A program made the position numbers and the translations under genes. Shown piece by piece: positions 25,835 through 34,155 of a stretch of 64,000 bases of DNA (position 1 is the stretch's first letter; every line of letters begins with the position of its first letter). Source of the DNA: Paracoccus lichenicola. Lineage in GTDB: Bacteria; Pseudomonadota; Alphaproteobacteria; Rhodobacterales; Rhodobacteraceae. The stretch covers positions 1 through 64,000 of the forward strand of contig NZ_WMBT01000010.1 in the NCBI RefSeq assembly GCF_009708075.1, in the 5' to 3' direction. The notes beneath the pieces are model-generated. The model did no database searches. It saw nothing but the letters and a program-made list of their open reading frames with translations, and was not told where the DNA came from.

Positions 25835-26020
25835 GAAACCTCCTGTTTGTCGCCCTAGTGGATTATTCAATAGTGTCGTTTTCAAGTATTTTTCGGGACG
25901 CGCGCCCTGTCCTGCCCCCGTTTTGCGGAACTGCCTTCGGATCGGGCATCACCCCGGATCTTTCGGGCCGGATGCACGGATGTCTTCGCAATCGGGTCCG
26001 TTGCATGGCACCAATGGCCC
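25835..26020. promoter_or_regulatory. Divergent promoter region, amidase versus sensor-like gene
   Basis: 186 bp between divergent starts. The part next to the amidase (about 25855-25900) is AT-rich compared with the surroundings (TATTCAATAG, CAAGTATTTTTC) and should hold the leftward promoter. No confident -35/-10 pair or operator was identified. Confidence 0.4.
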
Positions 26021-27061
26021 ATGCGTATCGGAGTCATCCTGTCACATGGCGGTCTGGCCGGATTGTGGACGCCCGGCTGTCAGGGCGCGGCGCTTGTGGC
26101 CGCGGCCGAACTGAACGCGCAGGGCGGCGTGCTGGGCCAGGAGGTCCGGATCATCCTCCAGGATTCCGGCGAAACCGCGCACAGCGCGCGCGCCGCCGCC
26201 GAACGGCTGGTTGTGGACGAACGTGCCGACGCGGTGATCGGGCTTCAGGCATCCCACCTGCGGTCGGCCGTCCGGGACGGGCTGCATGGCCTGGCGCCCT
26301 ATGTCTATACGCCGCACTACGAGGGGGGTCATTGCGGCCCGGGTGTCGTCACGCTTGGCGTCACCGATGCCGAGGTCCTGAACCCGGCGATCGCCTGGCT
26401 GGCCGAGCATCGCGGCGTGTCGCGCGTCTTCTTCGCGGGCAACGATTACATCTGGCCCCGCGTGGCGCATGGCACGGCCGAGACCGCCGTCCGCCTGGGC
26501 GGCGCGCGGATGGTGGGCCATGCACTTTTGTCCCTGCACGGCCGCGACTATGCCCCCGTCATGGCGGCCATCGCCGCCGCCCGCCCGGATCTGGTGGTGG
26601 TGGCCCTGCTGGGCGAGGATGCGGTCGCCTTCAACCGGGCCTTCGCCGACGCGGGGCTGTCGCAGCGGGTCCTGCGCCTTGCCTTGGCCTTCGAGGAAAC
26701 GCAACTGCTGGGCGTCGCCCCCGAAAACGCCGAGAACCTTTTCGCAACCGCAAGCTATTTCAGCGGAATCACCGGCCACGGCAGAGAGCGGCTGCTGGAC
26801 GAATACCGGCGCAGTTTCGCCGGGCGGCTGCCGGATGTCACGACGAACTCGCTGAACTGCTATGACGCGATCCATCTGGTCGCAGGCCTGGCCCGCCATG
26901 TCGGCCGCGTGGACGGGCACCTGATGGCGCGCGTGCTGCGGCAGCGGATCCCGCGCTCCTTCGCGTACCGGATGATCGGCCGGTCCGAGATCAGCGCCCG
27001 CGTGGCCCTGGCCGAAGCCGACGGCACCGGTTTCCGCGTCCGCCAAAGCTGGATGGCGTAA
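26021..27061 (+). CDS. AmiC/UrtA-like ligand-binding protein without signal peptide
   Basis: A 346-residue type I periplasmic-binding fold (MRIGVILSHGGLAG start; YVYTPHYEGGHC, FAGNDYIWPRVAHG, TTNSLNCYDAIHLVAGLA) homologous to the amide/urea binding proteins of this island and to AmiC. The first residues are the first beta-strand of the fold, so there is no export signal: it should be cytoplasmic. AmiC-like proteins of this kind act as ligand sensors for a partner regulator. The gene downstream encodes a MarR-type repressor, and no ANTAR protein follows. A sensor role is inference; a non-exported relic of a transport protein is the alternative. Confidence 0.8.
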   Translation: MRIGVILSHGGLAGLWTPGCQGAALVAAAELNAQGGVLGQEVRIILQDSGETAHSARAAAERLVVDERADAVIGLQASHLRSAVRDGLHGLAPYVYTPHYEGGHCGPGVVTLGVTDAEVLNPAIAWLAEHRGVSRVFFAGNDYIWPRVAHGTAETAVRLGGARMVGHALLSLHGRDYAPVMAAIAAARPDLVVVALLGEDAVAFNRAFADAGLSQRVLRLALAFEETQLLGVAPENAENLFATASYFSGITGHGRERLLDEYRRSFAGRLPDVTTNSLNCYDAIHLVAGLARHVGRVDGHLMARVLRQRIPRSFAYRMIGRSEISARVALAEADGTGFRVRQSWMA

Positions 27062-27138
27062 GGGGGCGAACGCGGTTTTCTGTGGCGAGGATCGTTGATC
27101 CTGCGATATTCTGATCCGACAGCAATTTTGGATATCAG

Positions 27139-27561
27139 ATGACCAATGCCGATTTGAGCCAGCAGTTGAGCTATCTCATCGCCCGCGTGAACCGCATGGT
27201 GGAAGACGATCTGACCCGCCGTCTGCAACCGGACGGCTTTTCGATCGACCAGTTCCGCATCCTGAAGGTGCTTGACCACGAACGCCCGCTGGCCATGGGC
27301 GAACTTGCCGCCCGCGTCCTGGTCGAGCCGGCGACGCTGACGAAGATCATCGACAGGATGGTGTCCGAGGGTCTGGTCGTGCGCTTGCCCGATCCTGCGG
27401 ATCGGCGCAGGGTTCTGGTCAGCCTCGGCCCTGCGGGCGAACGCTCGGCCCGCGATCTTCTGAAGATCGGCCGCGACCACGAGGAACGTATCGCCCAAGG
27501 CCTGCCCAAGCGCGACCTTCAGCGCATCCGCCAGATCCTGTCGGACCTGTCCCTGGACTGA
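27139..27561 (+). CDS. MarR-family transcriptional regulator
   Basis: A 140-residue winged-helix dimeric regulator. Recognition helix region LAARVLVEPATLTKIIDRMVSEG, wing LPDPADRRRVLVSLGPAG, flanked by N- and C-terminal dimerisation helices. Such proteins usually repress adjacent genes and release DNA on binding small ligands. The 77-bp space upstream is AT-rich and contains GATAT twice and a TCTGAT/ATCAGA pair next to the ATG, possibly an autoregulatory site. Likely targets are the sensor-like gene or the divergent amidase unit. Confidence 0.9.
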   Translation: MTNADLSQQLSYLIARVNRMVEDDLTRRLQPDGFSIDQFRILKVLDHERPLAMGELAARVLVEPATLTKIIDRMVSEGLVVRLPDPADRRRVLVSLGPAGERSARDLLKIGRDHEERIAQGLPKRDLQRIRQILSDLSLD

Positions 27562-27747
27562 CGACGGCGCCGCCCCCTCTGAACGGGGACCGCAGGCCCC
27601 ATGATCCCGACGCCCATCCCGACCGGACCGCCCTGCCCCCGGGCCGAGACAAAGCGCCGCACGCCCCCCCATGCCGGGCTGGAGAACGCCCCCCGGATCG
27701 CATAAGCACATCGGCAGGCCGACGGCGGCGGAACGGAAGGGCTGTGC

Positions 27748-28833
27748 ATGGAACCGGCATCCTCGCTGGAGCTTGAAAACCTGTCGCGCCATTTCGACGG
27801 GCGGGCGGTGCTGTCCGGCATCTCGCTGGCGGTGCCGGCGGGGCGGATCACCTGCCTGCTGGGGCAATCGGGCTGCGGCAAATCGACCCTGCTGCGGATC
27901 ATCGCGGGCGTGGACCGCCCCGACCCCGGCACCCGCATCCGCGCCGGCGGGGTCGAGCTGGTCGGTCCCCGCCGCTTCGTGGAACCCGAGGACCGCCGGA
28001 TCGGCTTCATGTTCCAGGACTATGCCCTGTTCCCCCATCTGTCCGTCGCGGGCAACCTGGCCTTCGGGTTGCGCGCCCTGCCCGCGCCCGCCAGGGCCGC
28101 CCGCGTGGCCCGGGTGGCCCAACGCATCGGCATCGCGCATCTGCTGGAGCGGTATCCCCATTCGCTGTCGGGGGGCGAACAGCAGCGCGTGGCCCTGGCC
28201 CGCGCGCTGGCCCCCGAACCCGCGATCCTGCTGATGGACGAGCCGTTTTCCAACCTGGACCAGGGCTTGCGCGAAAAGGTGCGGCGCGAAACGGTGGACA
28301 CCCTGCGCCGGACCGGGACCACCGCGATCATCGTCACCCACGACCCGCAAGAGGCTCTGGCCACGGGCGACCTGATCGTGCTGATGCGCGCGGGCCGGAT
28401 CGAGCAGGCGGGCACCCCGTTCGAGATCTATGACCGCCCCCGGTCCCCCTATGCGGCCGAGTTCATGGGTCCCTGCAACCGCCTGACCGGCATCTGGTCG
28501 GCGGGCCGGATCGAGACGCCCATCGGCACCTTTCCGGCCCCGCTGGATCTGCCCGACGGCGCGCTGGCCCTGGCCTGCATCCGCCCGCAGGCCCTGTCGA
28601 TCGGTCCCGACGGGCAGGGCATTTCCGCCCGCGTGGTGGCCAAGACATTCACCGGGGAAAGCGAACAGATCGACATCATGGTCCACCCGCTGGCCCAGAC
28701 CTTGCGGATGCATTCGCATTTCCGCATCCCCATGGGGGTCGGCGACAAGGTCAGCCTGCAACTGAACGGCGCCCAGATCCACGTCTTTCCCGACGACGGG
28801 CAGGACGCCGCCACGGCCCGGCCGGAAAGCTGA
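27748..28833 (+). CDS. fbpC: Fe(III) ABC transporter ATPase
   Basis: A 361-residue ATPase of the FbpC/FutC/AfuC group: Walker A GQSGCGKST (about 43-51), Q-loop FMFQDYALFPHLSV, signature LSGGEQQRVALARA, Walker B ILLMDEPFSNLD, switch VTHDPQEA, and a C-terminal TOBE-like regulatory domain (about 240-355). It is followed by an iron-binding protein and a fused permease. Unusually the ATPase comes first. The 186-bp gap before it has no recognised gene. Confidence 0.9.
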   Translation: MEPASSLELENLSRHFDGRAVLSGISLAVPAGRITCLLGQSGCGKSTLLRIIAGVDRPDPGTRIRAGGVELVGPRRFVEPEDRRIGFMFQDYALFPHLSVAGNLAFGLRALPAPARAARVARVAQRIGIAHLLERYPHSLSGGEQQRVALARALAPEPAILLMDEPFSNLDQGLREKVRRETVDTLRRTGTTAIIVTHDPQEALATGDLIVLMRAGRIEQAGTPFEIYDRPRSPYAAEFMGPCNRLTGIWSAGRIETPIGTFPAPLDLPDGALALACIRPQALSIGPDGQGISARVVAKTFTGESEQIDIMVHPLAQTLRMHSHFRIPMGVGDKVSLQLNGAQIHVFPDDGQDAATARPES

Positions 28834-28900
28834 CGAAAATACTAGACTAACCGCCGCCCCCTGGCCTATGTCTTCCCCGGACAATCTTGAGGGGGACATC

Positions 28901-29905
28901 ATGAAACTTGCATCCGTCATCGTCTTGGCCAGCCTGGCCACGGGCGCGGCTCAGGCCCGGGAACTGAACCTTTACACCTCGCGCGAGCCGGGTTTGGTCG
29001 AGCCGCTGCTGGCGGCCTTCACCGAATCGACCGGCATCACCGTCAACACGGTGTTCCTCAAGGACGGGCTGGCCGAACGCGTGGCGTCCGAGGGCGAAAG
29101 CTCGCCTGCCGACCTGCTGATGGCGGTGGATGCGGGAAACCTGGCCGACCTGGTGGACCGCGGCCTGACGCAGCCGGTCGAATCGGACGTGCTGGCGGCG
29201 GCGGTGCCGGAAAACCTGCGCGATCCCGGCAACCAGTGGTTCGCGCTGTCGATGCGCGCGCGCGTGGTCTATGCCGCCAGCGACCTGGACCTGGACGCCA
29301 TCACCTACGAGGATCTGGCGGACCCCGAATGGAAGGGCCGGATCTGCATCCGCTCGGGCCAGCACCCCTACAACACCGCGCTGTTTTCCGCCTTCATGGC
29401 CCATCACGATGCAACCGAGACCGAAGAATGGCTGACGGGCCTGAAAGCCAACCTCGCGCGGCAGGCGGGCGGCGGCGACCGGGACGGGGCCAAGGACATC
29501 CTTGGCGGCATCTGCGACATCGCGATCGCCAACAGCTATTACGTGGGCCTGATGCGGTCGGGCAAGGGCGGCGAGGACCAGAAGGCCTGGGGCGAGGCGA
29601 TCAAGGTGATCCTGCCCACCTTCGAGAACGGCGGCACCCACGTCAACATCAGCGGCGCGGCGGTGGCGAAACACGCGCCGAACCGCGAGCAGGCGGTGCA
29701 GTTGCTGGAGTTCCTGGTGTCCGACGAGGCGCAGAAGATCTATGCCGAGGCGAACTATGAATACCCCGTCAAGGCGGGCGCGGCCATCGACCCGATCATC
29801 GCGTCCTTTGGCGAATTGAAGGTCGATCCCGTGCCGCTGACCCAGATCGTCCAGAACCGCAAGCAGGCCAGCGAACTGGTCGATCGCGTTGGCTTCGACA
29901 ACTGA
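28901..29905 (+). CDS. fbpA: Periplasmic Fe(III)-binding protein
   Basis: A 334-residue class II binding protein with a Sec signal peptide (MKLASVIVLASLATGAAQA). The mature chain starts ELNLYTSREPGLVEPLL as in FutA/FbpA. The paired tyrosines that hold ferric iron are seen in ANSYYVGLMRSG; another landmark is GTHVNISGAAVAKHAPN. The frame opens at 28868, but GAGGGGGA and the signal peptide fix the ATG at 28901. It binds bare or citrate-bound Fe(III) in the periplasm for the adjoining permease. Confidence 0.92.
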   Translation: MKLASVIVLASLATGAAQARELNLYTSREPGLVEPLLAAFTESTGITVNTVFLKDGLAERVASEGESSPADLLMAVDAGNLADLVDRGLTQPVESDVLAAAVPENLRDPGNQWFALSMRARVVYAASDLDLDAITYEDLADPEWKGRICIRSGQHPYNTALFSAFMAHHDATETEEWLTGLKANLARQAGGGDRDGAKDILGGICDIAIANSYYVGLMRSGKGGEDQKAWGEAIKVILPTFENGGTHVNISGAAVAKHAPNREQAVQLLEFLVSDEAQKIYAEANYEYPVKAGAAIDPIIASFGELKVDPVPLTQIVQNRKQASELVDRVGFDN

Positions 29906-31583
29906 CGGGGCCAGGCCCCGCCGTGGTTCCGTCCTGCTGACGCCCCCGGCCCTCCGCCTGCGCGGGGGGTCCTGGGTTGCGGCCAGCTTGGGTGTCGCGG
30001 CCCTGGTCCTGGTGCCGGTGCTGGCGCTTGGCTGGCAGGCGGCGCAGGGGTCGGGCGGGCTGTGGTCGCATCTGGCGGCCCATGTCCTGCCCCATGCGCT
30101 GGCGCAGACGGCGATCCTGATGGCGGGGGTGGGGGTGCTGACGGCGGGGATCGGCACATCGGTCGCCTGGCTGGTGGCGGCTTACGATTTCCCGGGGCGG
30201 CGGATGCTGGAATGGGCGCTGCTGCTGCCGCTGGCGGTGCCCACCTATATCGTGGCCTATGCCTATCTGGACATGCTGCATCCGCTGGGACCGTTCCAGG
30301 GGGCGGTCCGCGCGGCCCTGGGATACGACAGCCCGCGCGATTTCCGCCTGCCCGACATCCGGTCGATGACCGGGGCGATCCTGCTTCTGGGCCTGGTGCT
30401 GTATCCTTACGTTTATCTGCCGGTGCGGGCGATGTTCCTGACGCAGGCCGCCAACCTGGTCGAGGTCGCCCATACCCTGGGCACCACGCGCCGCCAGATC
30501 TTCCATCGCGTGGCCCTGCCGCTGGCGCGCCCCGCCATCGCCGTGGGCGTCAGCCTGGCGCTGATGGAAACGCTGAACGACATCGGCGCATCGGAATTCC
30601 TGGGCGTGCGGTCGCTGACGATCTCGGTCTATACGACCTGGGTCACGCGGTCGGATCTGGCGGGGGCGTCGCAGATCGCGCTGGCGATGCTGGTGCTGGT
30701 GGTCGCGCTGATCTCGCTGGAGCGGTGGGCGCGGCGCAAGCAGCGATACTCGGTCAGCGCGCAGCGCGCCCGGCCCATGGCGCGCCAGCCCCTGCATGGC
30801 GCCGCCCGCTGGAGGGCGCTGTGCCTCTGCCTGCTGCCCGTGGTGCTGGGCTTCGTCCTGCCCGCCGCCTATCTGGCCCTTGAAGCGTGGGAGCGGTTCC
30901 GGTTCGCGGGCCTCTCTCCCCGCATTCTGGCCGAGGCGCGCAACACCTTTGTCCTGTCCGCGCTGGCGACCCTTGCCGTGCTGGCCTGCGGGCTGGTCGT
31001 GGCCCTGGCCGCGCGGCTTTTCCCGCAGCGCGGGATGGCGGTGATCCACCGGGCCGCATCCCTGGGCTATGCGATGCCGGGCACGATCCTGGCGCTTGGC
31101 ATCCTGATCGCCGCCGGCGGCCTCGACCGCTGGATCGGCCGCACCGCCAGGGCGCTGTTCGACATCGACCCCGGCCTGGTGCTGATCGGGTCGGGGCTGG
31201 CGCTCGGCTATGCCTATCTGGCGCGGTTCCTGGCCATCTCCATCGGCTCGGTCGAGGCGGGGCTGACGCGCATCCCGCGCAGCTATGACCAGGCGGCGCG
31301 CACGCTGGGCCACGGCATCGGCAGCACGCTGCGCCATGTCCACCTGCCGCTGTCGCGCGCGGCGCTGGCCGCAGGCGGGCTGCTGGTCTTCGTGGACTGC
31401 ATGAAGGAACTGTCGGCGACCCTGCTGCTGCGCCCCCTGAACTTTGAAACACTGGCGACCCACCTGTATGGCGAGGCCGCGCGCGGCACCTATGAGGAAG
31501 CGGCCATCGCCGCCCTGGCCATCGTCGCGGTGGGCATCCTGCCCGTGATCCTGCTGGCGCGCATCGGCCGCGCCAGGATGTAG
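29889..31583 (+). CDS. fbpB: Fe(III) ABC transporter permease (fused, FbpB type)
   Basis: A 564-residue membrane protein with two homologous six-helix halves, each with an EAA-type loop: EVAHTLGTTRRQIFHRVALPLARP (cytoplasmic loop 1) and DQAARTLGHGIGSTLRHVHLPLSR (loop 2). Typical of FbpB/SfuB permeases that form the whole channel alone. The annotated start is a TTG overlapping the binding-protein stop; no better start with a binding site was found, so the first ~25 residues are uncertain. Confidence 0.88.
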   Translation: MASTTDGARPRRGSVLLTPPALRLRGGSWVAASLGVAALVLVPVLALGWQAAQGSGGLWSHLAAHVLPHALAQTAILMAGVGVLTAGIGTSVAWLVAAYDFPGRRMLEWALLLPLAVPTYIVAYAYLDMLHPLGPFQGAVRAALGYDSPRDFRLPDIRSMTGAILLLGLVLYPYVYLPVRAMFLTQAANLVEVAHTLGTTRRQIFHRVALPLARPAIAVGVSLALMETLNDIGASEFLGVRSLTISVYTTWVTRSDLAGASQIALAMLVLVVALISLERWARRKQRYSVSAQRARPMARQPLHGAARWRALCLCLLPVVLGFVLPAAYLALEAWERFRFAGLSPRILAEARNTFVLSALATLAVLACGLVVALAARLFPQRGMAVIHRAASLGYAMPGTILALGILIAAGGLDRWIGRTARALFDIDPGLVLIGSGLALGYAYLARFLAISIGSVEAGLTRIPRSYDQAARTLGHGIGSTLRHVHLPLSRAALAAGGLLVFVDCMKELSATLLLRPLNFETLATHLYGEAARGTYEEAAIAALAIVAVGILPVILLARIGRARM

Positions 31584-31590
31584 GCCGCGA

Positions 31591-32427
31591 TCACCAGCCC
31601 CGCGTCCCCGAAAAGGCCCCCGCGACCGGCGGGGGGGCAAGCTCCTGGACCGCGGCCAGGCTTGCGGGATCGGCGTCGTGAACGGCGGACGCCTTGAGCG
31701 CGACCTGCATCCGGTTCTTCGCCCCGAAATGCCGCATCAGTTCGCGGACATAGACCTTGATCGTCGCCTCGGTCAGGTTCAGGTGGCGGGCGATCTCCTT
31801 GTTGGTTTCCCCCTGGGTCAGGAATTCCAGGACCTCGATATGGCGCCGTTTCGTCGGCGGATCGAGCGCCGCGAGGGATGGGGCGCGCTCGCAGGGCCGC
31901 TCGACGGCGGCCGGACCCGAGGCAGGCGCGGCAGAGGCCGTGGCCTTCGCGGGCCGGTGGTCGTCGATATGCCGGATCATGGCCGAGGCGGGCATCGGCT
32001 GCGGGGCGGGCCTTGCGCCTGCCGCGGAATGGGGGTGATACGTCCCGCCGTTCAGGATGAACTGGATGGCGGCCAGCGCCACGTGGGACGGCATGGTGGT
32101 CGGGATGAAGCCGCGCAGGCCCAGATAGACCGCCATGGCGATCTCGAGGCTGTCGGCGATGTCCGAAAGGACGATCAGCGGGCTGTCGGGAAACAGGCCG
32201 CGGATCCGGTCGATGGTCCGGCCCACCCCGTCGTCGCGCAGGGACAGGCCGCCGATGGAATAAAGGCAGGCGGCGGCGCCGTGGGCCGGCAGGCTGGCCA
32301 GATCCTCGGGGTCGTGGACGACATGAAGGCCGATGTCGGACTGGCGTGCCCAGGGTTCCAGGAAAGCGGCGAATGCGGCCGTGCGCAATTCGTTGGAATC
32401 GACCAGGACCAAGGCAGAGATGCTCAT
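31591..32427 (-). CDS. LuxR-type regulator with degenerate receiver
   Basis: A 278-residue two-domain regulator. The N-terminal part (1-135) has a receiver-like fold (ALVLVDSNELRTAAF, PLIVLSDIADS, LRGFIPTTM), but the phosphoacceptor Asp position reads CLYSIGG and the conserved Lys is Thr, so phosphorylation is unlikely. An Ala/Pro-rich linker leads to a GerE helix-turn-helix (VLEFLTQGETNKEIARHLNL, then ATIKVYVRELMRHFGAKNR). The ATG at 32427 matches the start of the first beta-strand. It lies beside the pel genes on the same strand but 303 bases away; control of that locus is plausible, not shown. Confidence 0.85.
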   Translation of the reverse strand: MSISALVLVDSNELRTAAFAAFLEPWARQSDIGLHVVHDPEDLASLPAHGAAACLYSIGGLSLRDDGVGRTIDRIRGLFPDSPLIVLSDIADSLEIAMAVYLGLRGFIPTTMPSHVALAAIQFILNGGTYHPHSAAGARPAPQPMPASAMIRHIDDHRPAKATASAAPASGPAAVERPCERAPSLAALDPPTKRRHIEVLEFLTQGETNKEIARHLNLTEATIKVYVRELMRHFGAKNRMQVALKASAVHDADPASLAAVQELAPPPVAGAFSGTRGW

Positions 32428-32730
32428 GGCAAATATTTTCCCCCCGTTCAAGTTAAAGACGCGACCGGTTAACAAGACGAATTGCCGGGAATTCCAATCC
32501 CCCCGGAATCAAGGTTAACGCCGCAGAATAACGCTGTCATTGCCTTTATATTAGGAACAGCTAAGACCTTGTAATATTCTGTATGACATGGATTTATCGG
32601 CAAGGGATCCCGAAGCCGCCCGCCGGAATGGCCGGATTGCCGGATTGCGGCGGCAATCATGAAGATAACGGATGCGAAGGCATACAACCTTGGGATTGCC
32701 GATGCGGGCCGCGCGCGAATCGCCCGCGAA
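32428..32730. other. Intergenic region between pelG end and the LuxR-type gene
   Basis: 303 bp with no convincing gene, notably AT-rich for this replicon around 32425-32460 and 32520-32600. The part next to 32427 should hold the leftward promoter of the LuxR-type gene. GATTGC/GCAATC (32643-32658, four-base loop) is a perfect stem that may end the pel transcript, though without a T-tract. Confidence 0.4.
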
Positions 32731-34155
32731 TCACCGGGGATAGAGGGAATCGTTCTCGCCCAGGAAAAAGTCGTAGTCATAGGCGTTCAGCGCCTTGCAG
32801 GACGCGTAAAAGGCCGCCGCCGCGCCCAGCAGCGAACTGGCCAGGAAGGCATAGGCCGACATGCCGATCGCCGCGTGAAGAACCAGGCTGATGCCCCCGT
32901 TCAGAGCCAGGAACGCCCCCTGCATGATGGCAAAGTGACGGTTGCGGTTGGCCACCAGAAGCAGCGCGCAGCACAAAAACATCACCGAATGGAAGAACAC
33001 CCCGATCAGGCCCACGCGCAGCATCAGGAACTGGCCGAAGCTGAAATCCAGCGCCTTGGCCAGCAGGGGCGACATCAGCACGATGCCGACGGTCACGGCC
33101 CCCTGGACAAAGGCGATGGTCCCGATGCCGGTCCAGGAAACCCGTTCCAGTTCGGCCAGGCGGTCGCGGATCAGCCCGTGGGTCGAACGGGACCGGATCG
33201 CGGCCTTGAACCGCTCGATGGCGGCCACAAGGTCGCCGTGGTGAAAGACCAAGAGCGCCGCATAGGTGGGAATGACCGACAGATGCGCCAGGAACATCAC
33301 GCTGTCATAGGCGCTGGAATGCAGGAAGCCCGCCGCCGACCGGGCGCCCTCGGGTCCGAACCAGAACACCCACTTGTCCACCCACACGCCGCAGATGGCG
33401 AAGAACACGCCCGCGCACAGCACCCGGCTGTCGCGGATCCGGCGCAGCAGGTCCCCCACGGTGCCGGCGAAACCGTCGTATCCCGAGGGGAACAGCCGCT
33501 GGACATGGCGGATCGACAGCGCCACGCACAGCGACAGGCCCGCGGCAAAGGACCAGATCAGCACCTCGGTCGTGGGGGCATGGACGGCGGCCAGCAGGGC
33601 GCAGGCGACCGACAGGACCATGCCGCCCGTGAACGCCGCGATCAGGAAGCCATAGGAATGGACCGCCGCCAGCACGGCAAAGCTGGTCCACAAAAGCGCC
33701 GCCGCCGCCGTCAGGAAGACGAAGCCCGCCGCGACCCCCGCAGGCCCGATCCCCAGGACCAGGCAGACGGCAAGCGCGATGGCCTGCGCCGCCACCCCCG
33801 ACAGCGCCGCCGCCGCCAGGAACAGTTCGGCCACGACCGCCGTGTTCTCCCCGTCCACCGCCGCCGAGATGCGCCGCGCCGCCACCGCGCCCACCGGCCC
33901 CGCGACCAGCGGCGCGATGCAGAAGGCATAGACCACCGTCAGGCGCAGATCCTCGACGGCGGCGGAACCCATCACCGGGGTCATCGTGACCGAGATGATC
34001 GCCAGCGCCGCCACCGACACCAGCCAGGGACCGGCGGCCACGATGATCGCCGCCCCGAAGCGGCGGACCGAGGCCAGCAGCGGATCGGCCCCCAGCCATT
34101 CCGCATCCGCGGCGGGGCCGCGCAGCCGGTCGCGCAGGCGGGCCAGGCGGGCCAT
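32731..34155 (-). CDS. pelG: Pel exopolysaccharide inner-membrane protein PelG
   Basis: A 474-residue polytopic protein of the MOP/PST flippase-like PelG family, about 12 membrane helices. Family landmarks are an N-terminal FGAAIIVAAGPWLVSVAAL, the central ICGVWVDKWVFWFGPEG, SAAYDSVMFLAHLSVIPTYA-like segment, and the C-terminal ASCKALNAYDYDFFLGEND. In Pseudomonas, PelD-PelE-PelF-PelG form the synthase/translocation complex at the inner membrane. Last gene of the leftward unit; start overlaps the pelF stop. Length is close to Pseudomonas PelG (456). Confidence 0.93.
   Translation of the reverse strand: MARLARLRDRLRGPAADAEWLGADPLLASVRRFGAAIIVAAGPWLVSVAALAIISVTMTPVMGSAAVEDLRLTVVYAFCIAPLVAGPVGAVAARRISAAVDGENTAVVAELFLAAAALSGVAAQAIALAVCLVLGIGPAGVAAGFVFLTAAAALLWTSFAVLAAVHSYGFLIAAFTGGMVLSVACALLAAVHAPTTEVLIWSFAAGLSLCVALSIRHVQRLFPSGYDGFAGTVGDLLRRIRDSRVLCAGVFFAICGVWVDKWVFWFGPEGARSAAGFLHSSAYDSVMFLAHLSVIPTYAALLVFHHGDLVAAIERFKAAIRSRSTHGLIRDRLAELERVSWTGIGTIAFVQGAVTVGIVLMSPLLAKALDFSFGQFLMLRVGLIGVFFHSVMFLCCALLLVANRNRHFAIMQGAFLALNGGISLVLHAAIGMSAYAFLASSLLGAAAAFYASCKALNAYDYDFFLGENDSLYPR

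Noticed and set aside
23231-25858. An 875-codon + strand frame running from inside ureD across the amidase.
   Set aside because: Covers ureD, the cysteine hydrolase and the amidase, all of which have intact catalytic motifs in their own frames.
1458-32549. The 14-mer GTCATTGCCTTTAT occurs in two intergenic regions (1458-1471 and 32536-32549).
   Set aside because: Several chance 14-base matches are expected in 64 kb; at the second site no rightward gene follows, so a shared promoter element is not supported.
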